The notes under the pieces were generated by a model. It did no database searches and was not told the origin of the DNA. It was given only the letters and a program-made list of their open reading frames with translations. Shown one piece after another: positions 27,607 through 36,063 of a stretch of 64,000 nucleotides of DNA. Location of the stretch: assembly GCF_020731355.1 (NCBI RefSeq), contig NZ_JAJFZK010000002.1, positions 248,001-312,000 on the forward strand, written 5' to 3'. Numbering within the stretch: position 1 is the stretch's first letter; every line of letters starts with the position of its first letter. The DNA is from Bacillus sp. REN16 (lineage in GTDB: Bacteria > Bacillota > Bacilli > Bacillales > Bacillaceae_L). The position numbers were made by a program, and so were the translations under genes.

Positions 27607-28068
27607 TTATGCTTCCTCTTTCATTAGACTTTTGATATTCCCTATTTCTTTCTTAAGTCCTTTTTCCCCAGTCTTCCCATTCTCAAGATTTTTCTCCAAT
27701 ATATCCAATTCAAGAAAAATCTTTTGATCGGTTGAAACTTGGATCTTGTATTCAGGAAATTCCTTTTTCAATGCCTTTTTCACATTCTTTTCTATGGTCT
27801 TCAGTTGCAATCTATCGATTTGTGGCACCATTATGGCAACAAGGAGTTCTTGATCCGTATTCACTCCTCGAACTCCGGAAACATCATCTCTTTTGATAAT
27901 GAGCTCCTTAGCCTGATTCGCAATGGATTGACTCGTTGTTTTTTTCGCACTTATTTTGGTTATTGAGGTGCTTTGATTTTGAACAGAATCCATTTTCTCC
28001 TTGCAGCCTGTTAATAATCCGCAAACTATAAATATAAAAACACCACATCGAAATAAATACTTCCTCAT
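27607..28068 (-). CDS. YhcN/YlaJ-family sporulation lipoprotein
   Basis: The product has 153 residues if started at the ATG at 28068. Ribosome sites are weak and ATG 28083 is also possible. RKYLFRCGVFIFIVCGLLTG ends in a lipobox LTGC with the lipid-bearing Cys. The mature part has ANQAKELIIKRDDVSGVRGV and FPEYKIQVSTDQKIFLELD, as in YhcN/YlaJ proteins. These are lipid-anchored proteins of the spore inner membrane. This is gene two of the spoVA-2mob order. Confidence 0.88.
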   Translation of the reverse strand: MRKYLFRCGVFIFIVCGLLTGCKEKMDSVQNQSTSITKISAKKTTSQSIANQAKELIIKRDDVSGVRGVNTDQELLVAIMVPQIDRLQLKTIEKNVKKALKKEFPEYKIQVSTDQKIFLELDILEKNLENGKTGEKGLKKEIGNIKSLMKEEA

Positions 28069-28142
28069 ATCAATCAATCCCATCCCTATAACGTTCCAAT
28101 TGGAGAAAAGGTTGGTATGATTAACCAACCTTATACTTTGAA

Positions 28143-28349
28143 TTATTCTTGTTGATATTGTGGTTCTTCCGCATCTAACTCCTGCAAACGCGGGTTGAGA
28201 CTGTCTACGATTGTTTGAGTTTGTTGTGCAGCATTTTGATAAAGTTGTTTCGCTTGTTGATTTTGTGTTTGAAGTGAAAATTGTTCAAGGCTAGCTTGAG
28301 CGCTTTTCAATCCCGAAATTGTTTGTTTGACCTGACTCTTTACCGTCAT
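28143..28349 (-). CDS. DUF1657 small protein (operon leader)
   Basis: The product has 68 residues. MTVKSQVKQTISGLKSAQAS, then SLQTQNQQAKQLYQNAAQQ, align with the other DUF1657 gene at 25523. A helical, Gln-rich protein with no membrane segment. It is the first gene of the seven-gene spoVA-2mob type operon and has AAAAGGTGAGGGATTTTT before its ATG. The upstream 100 bases are A/T-rich, and I could not recognise a convincing sigma-G promoter. Confidence 0.85.
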   Translation of the reverse strand: MTVKSQVKQTISGLKSAQASLEQFSLQTQNQQAKQLYQNAAQQTQTIVDSLNPRLQELDAEEPQYQQE

Positions 28350-28436
28350 AAAAATCCCTCACCTTTTTTAATTTTTCCTAAGCATTTATAGAATTAGTAA
28401 AAGGGACAGATTATATTAAACCATTTTTTTACAAAT

Positions 28437-28470
28437 AAAAAGATCCAAGTCATTTATAAGACTTGGATCA
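28437..28470 (-). terminator. Terminator of the Gmad2 lipoprotein gene
   Basis: GATCCAAGTC and GACTTGGATC form a perfect ten-base stem, with five T residues after it on the minus strand. Confidence 0.88.
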
Positions 28471-28479
28471 GATATTTTT

Positions 28480-29001
28480 CTATTTATTTGCAAGAGGAAT
28501 TGTTAAAACATCTTCTTTTGAGCCATCTTTTGCGGAATAAACGAATAGTTCAACTCGAATTTCATTTTTAGGTTGTGCGATTAATGTTTTATCAATCAGG
28601 ATTTCAAAGTCTCCCCAAGAAGGTGCACCCACGGTTTGATAGTTGTCTTCAAGAAGTTTCTCATCACCATCATAAACAGCATAGTCAAAAACACCTTCGA
28701 AAACCTGTGCTTTACCAGTAATTACGATTTGGTTATCCGATTCAGATATTTTTACATCTTTAAAAATTTTATTTTGATATACCTTTTCTTCATTTGTTGG
28801 CGTTACTTCATCATCCGTATTTTGCTCAGTTTCATCGACTTCTTTATTTTCTTCCTCCTGAGCAGTATTATCTTGATTATTTTCGACATGATCCTCAGCT
28901 GGCTCATTCTGTTTAGGCTGATTGGATTCATCGTTTGAGTTACATGAGGCTAGGACACTGGCGATACTTAATATGGCTATAAAGGTAATGATTTTTTTCA
29001 T
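28480..29001 (-). CDS. Lipoprotein with Gmad2 immunoglobulin-like domain
   Basis: The product has 173 residues. MKKIITFIAILSIASVLASC carries a lipoprotein signal with the Cys at 20. A very acidic Glu/Asn/Gln-rich linker runs to about residue 72. The C-terminal 100 residues (FKDVKISESDNQIVITGKAQ, FDYAVYDGDEKLLE, SWGDFEILIDKTL) look like the Gmad2 domain known from spore germination proteins and sporulation lipoproteins. It lies directly upstream of the spoVA-2mob operon but has its own terminator. A spore-envelope role is inferred. Confidence 0.8.
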   Translation of the reverse strand: MKKIITFIAILSIASVLASCNSNDESNQPKQNEPAEDHVENNQDNTAQEEENKEVDETEQNTDDEVTPTNEEKVYQNKIFKDVKISESDNQIVITGKAQVFEGVFDYAVYDGDEKLLEDNYQTVGAPSWGDFEILIDKTLIAQPKNEIRVELFVYSAKDGSKEDVLTIPLANK

Positions 29002-29164
29002 TAGAAATCCTCTCCCTTACAAAATTATCATTCTTTATTATTCTGTATCATTTGAGGAAAAAAATACCTATTCGCAGATGAAGTGGTATTAAAAATTGTC
29101 CATAATGTTAAATGAATTGCATATATATAAGACATGTCCAATCAAACGGGAGAGTCCTTATTTT

Positions 29165-29761
29165 ATGCCATTTTTTATGAAAGCAGTCGCAATCCTTGTA
29201 GGTAGTATAGCAATCGCAATGGGGATCAATCTATTTTTAATACCAAATAAAGTTTTAGATGGCGGGATAATAGGGTTAGGTTTAATTATTAGCTATCTAT
29301 TTCATACAAATGCAGGGTTCACGATCATGGTATTGAGTATTCCTATCTTTACTATTTCTTGGTTTAAATATCGTTCCTACTTTTTTAACAGCTTGCACGG
29401 TATGCTTCTATCTTCGTTTTTTATTGATCTTTTTCACAACTTAAGCCAAGTTCATTTCCATCTTTCCCCCATTCTAAGCTCGTATGTTGGTGGGACCTTG
29501 ATTGGTTTTGGTATTGGGTTTATGCTTCGCTTTGAAACAAGCACAGGTGGGACGGATTTATTGGCGCAGTTCCTTTCGGAAATTATTAAACTGAATGTGG
29601 GGATCATCATTCTTATCATCGATGTTTTTGTCATTTGTCTTGGGGGATTATTTGTTTCTAGTGAAACCTTCTTTCTTTCGGCAATAACCATTTTAGCAGG
29701 TGGAATCACAACTAGCCTTTGCACGTGGAATTTTACAAGTACTCATTATACCCACTCTTAA
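29165..29761 (+). CDS. YitT-family membrane protein lacking the C-terminal domain
   Basis: The product has 198 residues from the Met at 29165; an earlier Met at 29096 has no ribosome site. At least five membrane segments are visible. AVAILVGSIAIAMGINLFLI and NKVLDGGIIGLGLIISYLF are the typical first part of YitT/DUF161 proteins, and FGIGFMLRFETSTGGTDLLA is the second conserved block. Usual family members have about 280 residues with a soluble DUF2179 domain. That domain is absent here, as in shorter spore-former paralogues. Function unknown. It is divergent from the Gmad2 lipoprotein gene. Confidence 0.85.
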   Translation: MPFFMKAVAILVGSIAIAMGINLFLIPNKVLDGGIIGLGLIISYLFHTNAGFTIMVLSIPIFTISWFKYRSYFFNSLHGMLLSSFFIDLFHNLSQVHFHLSPILSSYVGGTLIGFGIGFMLRFETSTGGTDLLAQFLSEIIKLNVGIIILIIDVFVICLGGLFVSSETFFLSAITILAGGITTSLCTWNFTSTHYTHS

Positions 29762-29859
29762 TTAATTTATATTAGCAATAAATACAATTATATTAAAAGA
29801 GGAATCAGGCAAAATATATATCGTTGTCATTACAACACGAAAATGCAGGAGGCGGTATT

Positions 29860-30075
29860 ATGGCAAGCCAAATTGATACAAATAAATTAAAACAGGCAGA
29901 AGCTCAAGCATCAATTGCAAAAGATATGATTACATCCGCAATCGAACAGTCAGCAGCAAACCAAATTTTAGCGAAAGAAGCTTTAAAATCAGCTTCACAG
30001 GAGATCGCTCAAGTTCAAACAATTTTAAGCCAGGCCCAATCTACACTTCAAACACAATCAACAGAGGAATCTTAA
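29860..30075 (+). CDS. Small Ala/Gln-rich helical protein
   Basis: The product has 71 residues from ATG at 29860, which has GCAGGAGGCGGTATT in front. The sequence (KLKQAEAQASIAKDMITSAI, AKEALKSASQEIAQVQTIL) is a nearly uninterrupted amphipathic helix rich in Ala, Gln and Ser. It resembles DUF1657 proteins in composition but I cannot assign it. It is followed by a strong terminator. Its position beside the spore cluster suggests sporulation expression (inference). Confidence 0.7.
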   Translation: MASQIDTNKLKQAEAQASIAKDMITSAIEQSAANQILAKEALKSASQEIAQVQTILSQAQSTLQTQSTEES

Positions 30076-30079
30076 TTTT

Positions 30080-30113
30080 AAAGGTCCCCTTTTTATATAG
30101 AAAGGGGACCTTT
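30080..30113. terminator. Bidirectional terminator
   Basis: AAAGGTCCCCTTT and AAAGGGGACCTTT form a 13-base stem with a short A/T loop. It lies between the convergent small-protein and histidine-kinase genes. Confidence 0.88.
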
Positions 30114-30131
30114 ACCGTATACAAGGGGTAT

Positions 30132-31712
30132 TCATTTTTCAGTGCACTTAATCTGTTTAGATAAAGGTGTCGGTTCTACTTGTTGAGCAGCTCTGAACAT
30201 ATCACTTGCAGGATTTCTAAATGTAATCAAAAAGGTAGTCCCTTGATTTAACTGACTGTTAACCGTAATTGTACCCTTATGGTTTTGAATGATCTTGTAG
30301 CTCACCATCAGCCCTAAACCATTCCCATCCTGCTTCGTTGTAAAAAACGGCTCTCCTAGTTTTTTCACCTGGTCTGCGTCCATTCCTACACCATCATCCT
30401 TTATTGAGATTAATATCGTTTGTGGTGTCATTTCAATCAAAATATCTATTTTACCTCCGTATGGCATAGCCTCAATAGAATTTTTCATTAAATTTAAAAA
30501 TACCTGTTTTAATTGATTTTTTTCACCAGAAATCACAATTTCTCCCGCCGGAGAATGATAGTCAAAATGAATATTCTTTAAAATGGCTTCGGGTTCAAGA
30601 AACTTAATGACATCTCTTAACATGCTAGTTAGATTGCAATTGCTAAAGTAAATCTGATGTGGCCTAGCAAAAACCATAAATTCACTCACAATGAAGTTAA
30701 TGCGATCTATTTCATCAAGTATGGTATGGATATACTGTGCTTCCACGCCTCTTTCATTCAATAGCTGGACAAATCCTCGGATAGTAGTCAGGGGATTTCG
30801 AATCTCATGAGCGATGCCAGCTGCCAATTCACCAACCATCGCAAGCTTCTCAGTTTTGCGTAAAACCTCTTCTGTATTCCTCTTTTCCGTAATATCATAT
30901 TGAATGGATATATGCTTATACCGTTCTCCATTTGCATCAACAAACGGTATAATAATAGTATCTAACCAATATTTAGTTCCATCCTTTGCTTGATTAAGAA
31001 TGTCCCCTTTCCAAACCTCTCCAGCTTGGATGGTCTCCCATATTTCACCGAAAAAGCTGTGCGGATGAAAGTGAGAAGAATAAATTTCATGCTTTTTCCC
31101 TACTAATTCTTCTCTTGTATACTGATATAAATGACAAAAATGATCATTTGCATATAATATTCGATCTTCATGATTGGTCACTGCAAAAATAGTTGCTTCA
31201 TTTAAGACCCTTTGCAAATCTGCAAGCTCTCTTAAGGTCATTTTCAAATCCTCTTTTGACTCATCTAATGCCGTCTTCGTAAATGACCATTCTTCACTGT
31301 ATATCCTACATAACGTTTGAATGATATGCTGGTACGATTTCTCAATCCGTTTCATCACTTCAAAAAAGCACTGGTTGGAAATTCTCTGGTGCAATAATTC
31401 ATGTTCAAGAATATCCATAATTGAACTTCGAGTCAGGTAAACGAATTCAATAGATTGTTCCAAGGAAGCTTGAGAGTTAATTAGCGTAAAACCAAAGACC
31501 TCCACATAGGCGATTAAGTTCTTTTCACTTTCTTCCCGTTGGTTAATTACATATTCTCCAATATGGTTGAATAAATTGTCATCTGTAGCCTTGCGAAATA
31601 TTAACTCGTTAAACTGAATGTTTTCACTTTCAGTTTGTGCCATTATCTTTTGGTAACTAACCCCACTTAACTCTTTTATCTGCTTGCCGATACATTCAAT
31701 TTGTTGCTTCAT
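30132..31712 (-). CDS. Cytoplasmic PAS-domain sensor histidine kinase
   Basis: The product has 526 residues from ATG at 31712, after GGGGGATACG. The N-terminal 160 residues are helical and look like an RsbR/sporulation-kinase sensor domain. A PAS domain with PAC motif follows (about 175-285; DGTKYWLDTIIIPFVDANGE). Then come the dimerisation/phosphorylation helix (MVGELAAGIAHEIRNPLTTI, His at about 307) and the ATPase domain (NLMKNSIEAM, DDGVGMD, GNGLGLMVSYKII). No membrane segment is seen. The arrangement fits KinA/KinE-like kinases feeding the sporulation phosphorelay, but no response regulator is adjacent. Confidence 0.9.
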   Translation of the reverse strand: MKQQIECIGKQIKELSGVSYQKIMAQTESENIQFNELIFRKATDDNLFNHIGEYVINQREESEKNLIAYVEVFGFTLINSQASLEQSIEFVYLTRSSIMDILEHELLHQRISNQCFFEVMKRIEKSYQHIIQTLCRIYSEEWSFTKTALDESKEDLKMTLRELADLQRVLNEATIFAVTNHEDRILYANDHFCHLYQYTREELVGKKHEIYSSHFHPHSFFGEIWETIQAGEVWKGDILNQAKDGTKYWLDTIIIPFVDANGERYKHISIQYDITEKRNTEEVLRKTEKLAMVGELAAGIAHEIRNPLTTIRGFVQLLNERGVEAQYIHTILDEIDRINFIVSEFMVFARPHQIYFSNCNLTSMLRDVIKFLEPEAILKNIHFDYHSPAGEIVISGEKNQLKQVFLNLMKNSIEAMPYGGKIDILIEMTPQTILISIKDDGVGMDADQVKKLGEPFFTTKQDGNGLGLMVSYKIIQNHKGTITVNSQLNQGTTFLITFRNPASDMFRAAQQVEPTPLSKQIKCTEK

Positions 31713-31799
31713 CGTATCCCCCACAAAGTAGTTATAATTATCTAGTAATTAGACAATTATCGGCAAATACCTTTATTTTTTCCGGGTTTTTTTGAGGTT

Positions 31800-33005
31800 T
31801 TACTTTTGTGTAAGTGCTCCTGTCACATACCGATTACGTCCAGCACCAACACCTGCTATTGTCATCAATATTGTAACCACACTAAATATGATTAATGGCG
31901 TTAACCATGAAAGTGTAAAATCGAATAAAAAGCCAACTAAAGTTGGACCTATGGCAGCTAATAAATATCCGATGGACTGTGCCATTCCTGATAAATTTGC
32001 GGCTTGTCTTGAGTCTTTTGTTCGTAATCCAATCATGGTAAGTGCCAAGCTAATACTAGCACCTTGAGCTGCTCCAATACAGATAATGGATAAGATAAGA
32101 AGTCCGTTTGTTTGCACAAATATAAGCCCCATTACCCCAGCAAAGTATACAAGTCCAATTATACATACCATCAACTTTTGGTTTTTTAAACGGTTGGCAA
32201 TAACAGGTGCTATAAATGTTGTAGGTAGCCCAACTAATTGCATTAACGAAACCATCCAGCCCGCCATCGATAACTGCATTCCATGACTTTCTAAGATTTC
32301 CGGCAACCACGCTACTGTACAATAGAATAAAAAGGATTGTAATCCCATAAATAAAGTTACTTGCCAGGCAATTGATGACCTCCACATGGCTCTGTTTGAG
32401 GATTGAGCACTAGATGAGGCTGATGGTTTAAAGTTATTTCGTAATTGAGGTAACCACATAATCATAGCGACAACCGAAAGTACTACCCAAAAAGCCAATG
32501 CCCATCTCCAGCCAAAGGATTGACCTTTAACTAATGGGATACTAACTCCTGATCCGATTGCAGCGAAGGTATTCATGGCTGTTGTATAAATACTTGTGAT
32601 GATTCCAACTTTTAGTGGGAAATGAAGCTTTACAATACTTGGGATGAGAACGTTCCCAATGGCGACGCCAACTCCTATAAGTAAAGTACCTAAAAAGAGC
32701 GTCGATGTATATCCTACTGACCTTGTAATAATGCCTATACACAAGACCATTAATCCTAGAAAAATAGTAAGCTCATTTCCTATACTTTGTCCGATTTTAG
32801 GTGCAAGTATGGAAAGGATTGCAAAGGAGATTAAGGGAAGTGTTGTGATAAAACCCGCTATCCCATTCGAAATGCCTAAATCAGTACGAATTAAATCGAT
32901 AATTGGCCCAACTGATGTGATGGCTGGGCGCAAATTAAAAGCTACGAAAATAATCCCGATAATAAGGAACACATTAGAGGTGTTCTTCATTTTATTAGAA
33001 TCCAT
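31800..33005 (-). CDS. MFS transporter, CynX/NimT type
   Basis: The product has 401 residues from ATG at 33005, behind GAGAGGTGTGTT. About twelve hydrophobic segments are visible. FVAFNLRPAITSVGPIIDLI is the hallmark N-terminal motif of the CynX/NimT (cyanate/2-nitroimidazole) group, and GIAGFITTLPLISFAILSIL is also typical. The substrate cannot be predicted; relatives export or import small anions or drugs. It is transcribed away from the sugar cluster that follows, so a functional link is doubtful. Confidence 0.9.
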   Translation of the reverse strand: MDSNKMKNTSNVFLIIGIIFVAFNLRPAITSVGPIIDLIRTDLGISNGIAGFITTLPLISFAILSILAPKIGQSIGNELTIFLGLMVLCIGIITRSVGYTSTLFLGTLLIGVGVAIGNVLIPSIVKLHFPLKVGIITSIYTTAMNTFAAIGSGVSIPLVKGQSFGWRWALAFWVVLSVVAMIMWLPQLRNNFKPSASSSAQSSNRAMWRSSIAWQVTLFMGLQSFLFYCTVAWLPEILESHGMQLSMAGWMVSLMQLVGLPTTFIAPVIANRLKNQKLMVCIIGLVYFAGVMGLIFVQTNGLLILSIICIGAAQGASISLALTMIGLRTKDSRQAANLSGMAQSIGYLLAAIGPTLVGFLFDFTLSWLTPLIIFSVVTILMTIAGVGAGRNRYVTGALTQK

Positions 33006-33196
33006 AACACACCTCTCCATTTCTATATATATTTCTGTTAAACAGATGTGGACGCTAGAAGAAGGATCGTTTCTTAACTATTAGTCAGCCCTAAATCATC
33101 ATATCCTTATTTTTGAAATATGAAAACCACTTTAACCGTTTCATTTTACTAAATAGCTCTTATCATTTTCCTTAATGTCAGATTTTCAAACATACA

Positions 33197-33274
33197 AAAA
33201 TAGCAAAATAGTATACCTTTTAATTAAATCCTTTATTTTTATTTTTAATCATACATCATACAATGTAATCAAAT
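33197..33274 (+). promoter_or_regulatory. Putative AraC-controlled promoter of the TIM-barrel gene
   Basis: The 19-mer AAAATAGCAAAATAGTATA (33197-33215) recurs identically at 34915-34933. ATGTAATCAAAT (33263-33274) recurs at 34981-34992. In both places the two words start 66 bases apart. TACAAT at 33259-33264 fits a -10 box with no good -35, as expected of an activated promoter. Confidence 0.6.
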
Positions 33275-33303
33275 GAGAAATGATTTGGAAAGGAGGGAGC
33301 AGT

Positions 33304-34059
33304 ATGGGAAAGATTCCAGTAGCAGTACAAATGTATACATTGCGTGAGGAGAGTCAGAAGAATTTTTTTGAAACATTAAAAAAGGTAGCAGAATTAGGAT
33401 TTGATGGTGTAGAACTTGCGGGGTATGGTGGTAATTCAGTATTAGAAGTTAAGGAAATGCTAAGTAAGCTAGGCCTTAAGGCAGCTGGCAATCATGTTCC
33501 ATTAGAAGATTTACAACATCATTTAATTAGGGTTATTAAAGACCAAAAAATACTAGAAAATCAATATATCGTTTGTCCGTTTCTCTTTCCACATCAACGA
33601 GGAGAGGAAGATTATAAGGAACTGGTTTCTTTACTAAACAAGGCTGGTGAAGTCTGCAATCGCGAAGGTATTACACTTTGCTACCACAATCATGACTTCG
33701 AGTTAGAATTATTATCTGACGGAAGAACGGCACTTGACACCATTTTTATGGAAACAAACCCTGAGTATGTGAAGGCCGAGTTTGATGTGTATTGGTTAAC
33801 CAAAGCATCTAAGGATCCAGTCGAGTGGTTGAAACGATATAAGCACCGCACACCGCTTGTTCACCTAAAGGACATGACATTGGATGATGAAAAGTTCTTT
33901 GCTGAGCTTGGAACGGGTGGCGTAAATCTTGAAGGGGTTTTAAATCTAGGTGAGGAAAACAATGTACAGTGGTGGATTGTTGAACAAGATGTATGCCTAC
34001 AAGATCCATTTGAAAGTATTAAAATAAGCATTGACTATTTGAAAAAGATGAATTCCTAA
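33304..34059 (+). CDS. Sugar phosphate isomerase/epimerase (AP endonuclease 2 fold)
   Basis: The product has 251 residues from ATG at 33304, after GGAAAGGAGGGAGCAGT. It is a TIM barrel of the xylose-isomerase-like family. VAQ at the start is replaced here by VAVQMYTLREESQKNFFETL, GFDGVELAGYGG follows, then YHNHDFELELL with metal His/Glu, KAEFDVYWLTKASKDP, and HLKDM near the end. Relatives include inosose dehydratase, hydroxypyruvate isomerase and enzymes of 3-keto-sugar pathways. It is probably co-regulated with the two Gfo/Idh genes by the AraC protein encoded between. Exact reaction unknown. Confidence 0.87.
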   Translation: MGKIPVAVQMYTLREESQKNFFETLKKVAELGFDGVELAGYGGNSVLEVKEMLSKLGLKAAGNHVPLEDLQHHLIRVIKDQKILENQYIVCPFLFPHQRGEEDYKELVSLLNKAGEVCNREGITLCYHNHDFELELLSDGRTALDTIFMETNPEYVKAEFDVYWLTKASKDPVEWLKRYKHRTPLVHLKDMTLDDEKFFAELGTGGVNLEGVLNLGEENNVQWWIVEQDVCLQDPFESIKISIDYLKKMNS

Positions 34060-34071
34060 TCATACATACAA

Positions 34072-34109
34072 ACCCAAGAATGAATTTGTTATACCATTTC
34101 TTGGGTTTT
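34072..34109. terminator. Terminator between convergent TIM-barrel and araC genes
   Basis: ACCCAAGAA pairs with TTCTTGGGT, followed by TTTG. The loop is A/T-rich. Confidence 0.65.
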
Positions 34110-34115
34110 GCTATT

Positions 34116-34892
34116 TCATCCTTCCAACCGCCGATATACCCCAGGTGAAACCCCGTATTTCTTTTTAAATACTTTGTGAAAATATGGATAGCTTCCAAAT
34201 CCGCATTCCTCGGCTATTTGTTCGAGTTTTATGGTGGTGTACTTCATGCGCTCTATCGCTGAATTCAAGCGAACTTCCTGCGCATATTCAATCATCGTTT
34301 TTCCAACACTTTCTTTAAAAAGATGAACAGACCTAGAAACACTAAGTCGAACATGTTCAGCAACTTCTTCTACCTTAATGGCTGTTGTCGCATGTTCTTC
34401 GATGTAACGCATCATCCTCGTTACCTTATATGGATAAGGATGACTTGGTACTGTTTCGTTCATCGTTTGTTCCATCGTGAGGCAGAGTGCCCTTAACAAA
34501 TAATCAATTAGTTCATCATTTTGGCTTGATTGCGGCCTTCGTTTCGCCACAATCATTTGATTCCATAATGAAAGGAGTTTTCCATCAAGATCGATTTGGT
34601 ACATGTTTTGTTTGGGTGTACGGCACCACCACTCGTCAACCCAGTCTCCCTGACAAGCGATGTGATAATCTCCGCTTTTTTTTCCCTCCTGCACAAAAAT
34701 TTCGTAATAATCCCCTGGTTTTAAAAGTAAGAGATTCCCTTTTATTTGTTCCATTCTTTGACCTTTTACGACGACTACGCAGCTTCCTTCTGTTTGCAGC
34801 CGAAAAAGATAAGCGGGAAACCCTTCTTTATGTACAGAATGATAGCCATTCATATGATACGAATACCCACAAAAGAAAATGTTTGTTTCCAC
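34116..34892 (-). CDS. AraC-family transcriptional regulator
   Basis: The product has 258 residues from a GTG start at 34892, with AATAGGAG ten bases before it. The N-terminal cupin-like sensor has LKPGDYYEIFVQEGKKSGDY. The C-terminal 100 residues carry two helix-turn-helix motifs: VEEVAEHVRLSVSRSVHLF, and the signature EQIAEECGFGSYPYFHKVFK with YGVSPGVYRR. It is divergent from the first Gfo/Idh gene and convergent with the TIM-barrel gene. Identical upstream words at both of those promoters are probable binding sites. It is likely an activator responding to a sugar. Confidence 0.92.
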   Translation of the reverse strand: METNIFFCGYSYHMNGYHSVHKEGFPAYLFRLQTEGSCVVVVKGQRMEQIKGNLLLLKPGDYYEIFVQEGKKSGDYHIACQGDWVDEWWCRTPKQNMYQIDLDGKLLSLWNQMIVAKRRPQSSQNDELIDYLLRALCLTMEQTMNETVPSHPYPYKVTRMMRYIEEHATTAIKVEEVAEHVRLSVSRSVHLFKESVGKTMIEYAQEVRLNSAIERMKYTTIKLEQIAEECGFGSYPYFHKVFKKKYGVSPGVYRRLEG

Positions 34893-34914
34893 AGCGGCGT
34901 TCTCCTATTCTTAC

Positions 34915-34992
34915 AAAATAGCAAAATAGTATATATTTTTATCATATCATCTATGTTGCTTAAATAGTAGATACGGTATGATGTAATCAAAT
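34915..34992 (+). promoter_or_regulatory. Putative AraC-controlled promoter of the Gfo/Idh operon
   Basis: It carries the same 19-mer (34915-34933) and 12-mer (34981-34992) as the promoter at 33197, with identical spacing. TATGAT at 34977-34982 aligns exactly with TACAAT in the other promoter as the -10 box. The site lies between the divergent araC and Gfo/Idh genes and could serve both. Confidence 0.6.
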
Positions 34993-35018
34993 AGATAATG
35001 GTCTTAGGAGTGATTTTT

Positions 35019-36050
35019 ATGAAAAAACTCAAAGTTGCAGTTATAGGTTGTGGTAGTATTGCTCAGCATCGCCATTTACCAGAATACAAAGCAAATCAGC
35101 ATGTAGAAATCGTTGCTGTTTGTGATATTAATGAAGAACGTGCAAAGGAAATGGCAGAAAAATATGGAGCAAAACCGTATACAAGCTATGAAGAATTAGT
35201 TAAGGATGCTAAGGTTGATATCGTAAGCGTTTGCACTCCGAACTATCTTCATGCTCCCGTCACCATTGCGGCATTAAATGCAGGGGCACACGTTCTCTGT
35301 GAAAAACCAATGGCCACCTCTAGCGAAGAAGCAAAAGCCATGATTGAAACAGCTACTATTACCGGAAAAAAACTGATGATTGCTCATAATCAACGTTTTG
35401 TTCCTTCTCATCAAAAAGCACGTCAGTTCATTGAAAATGGTGAGCTCGGGAAAATATTTAGCTTCCGTACAGCATTTGGTCATGGTGGCCCTGAGGGTTG
35501 GAGTATTGACGGAAAAGATAGTTGGTTTTTCGAAAAGGAGAAAGCATTTGTAGGTGCAATGGGTGACCTTGGTGTTCATAAAACAGATTTACTTCGATAT
35601 ATATTAGGAGAAGAATTCATTGAGGTTGCTGCTTTTGTGGAAAGCAATGCAAAGGACTTCTCAAATGTAGATGACAATGCAGTTTGTATTTTAAAAACAG
35701 AAAATGGCATTGTGGGGACATTAGCTGCAAGCTGGGGATACAGAAAAGAGGATAACTCAACGATTATATATGGTGAGAAAGCTGTTATGCGTTTAGAGGA
35801 TGACCCAACCTACTCAATGGTTGTTCAGTATGCTACAGGTGAGGTTGCCAAGTACGAACTTGGAAAGATTCAATCTAACGAAGATGGCGGACAAAATACC
35901 TCTCGTGTTATTGACCATTTTATTAATTCCATCCTACACGACCAAGTGCCTCCTGTGCCAGGTGAAGAAGGAATGAAGTCGTTACAAGTAATTTTGGCGG
36001 CACTTGCATCAAGTGAAACCAAGCAGATCGTTAAAATCAGTGAACTATAA
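35019..36050 (+). CDS. Gfo/Idh/MocA-family oxidoreductase (first)
   Basis: The product has 343 residues from ATG at 35019, after TTAGGAGTGATTTTT. KVAVIGCGSIAQHRHLPEY is the NAD(P)-binding GxGxxA loop, HVLCEKPMATS contains the EKP motif with the catalytic Lys, and GDLGVHKTDLLRYILG matches the H..D(L)..  substrate motif of the family. Such enzymes oxidise one hydroxyl of inositols, glucosides or related sugars. It forms an operon with a second Gfo/Idh gene 13 bases on and a TIM-barrel gene. The substrate is unknown. Confidence 0.92.
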   Translation: MKKLKVAVIGCGSIAQHRHLPEYKANQHVEIVAVCDINEERAKEMAEKYGAKPYTSYEELVKDAKVDIVSVCTPNYLHAPVTIAALNAGAHVLCEKPMATSSEEAKAMIETATITGKKLMIAHNQRFVPSHQKARQFIENGELGKIFSFRTAFGHGGPEGWSIDGKDSWFFEKEKAFVGAMGDLGVHKTDLLRYILGEEFIEVAAFVESNAKDFSNVDDNAVCILKTENGIVGTLAASWGYRKEDNSTIIYGEKAVMRLEDDPTYSMVVQYATGEVAKYELGKIQSNEDGGQNTSRVIDHFINSILHDQVPPVPGEEGMKSLQVILAALASSETKQIVKISEL

Positions 36051-36063
36051 GAGGTGAAAGTTA

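Noticed and set aside
28350-28440. Sigma-G promoter before the spoVA-2mob operon
   Set aside because: CTAATTCTA could be a poor -10, but no convincing -35 lies at the right distance, so it is not listed.
29096-29164. Longer N-terminus of the YitT-like protein
   Set aside because: The upstream Met codons lack a ribosome site and the added residues are unlike the family.
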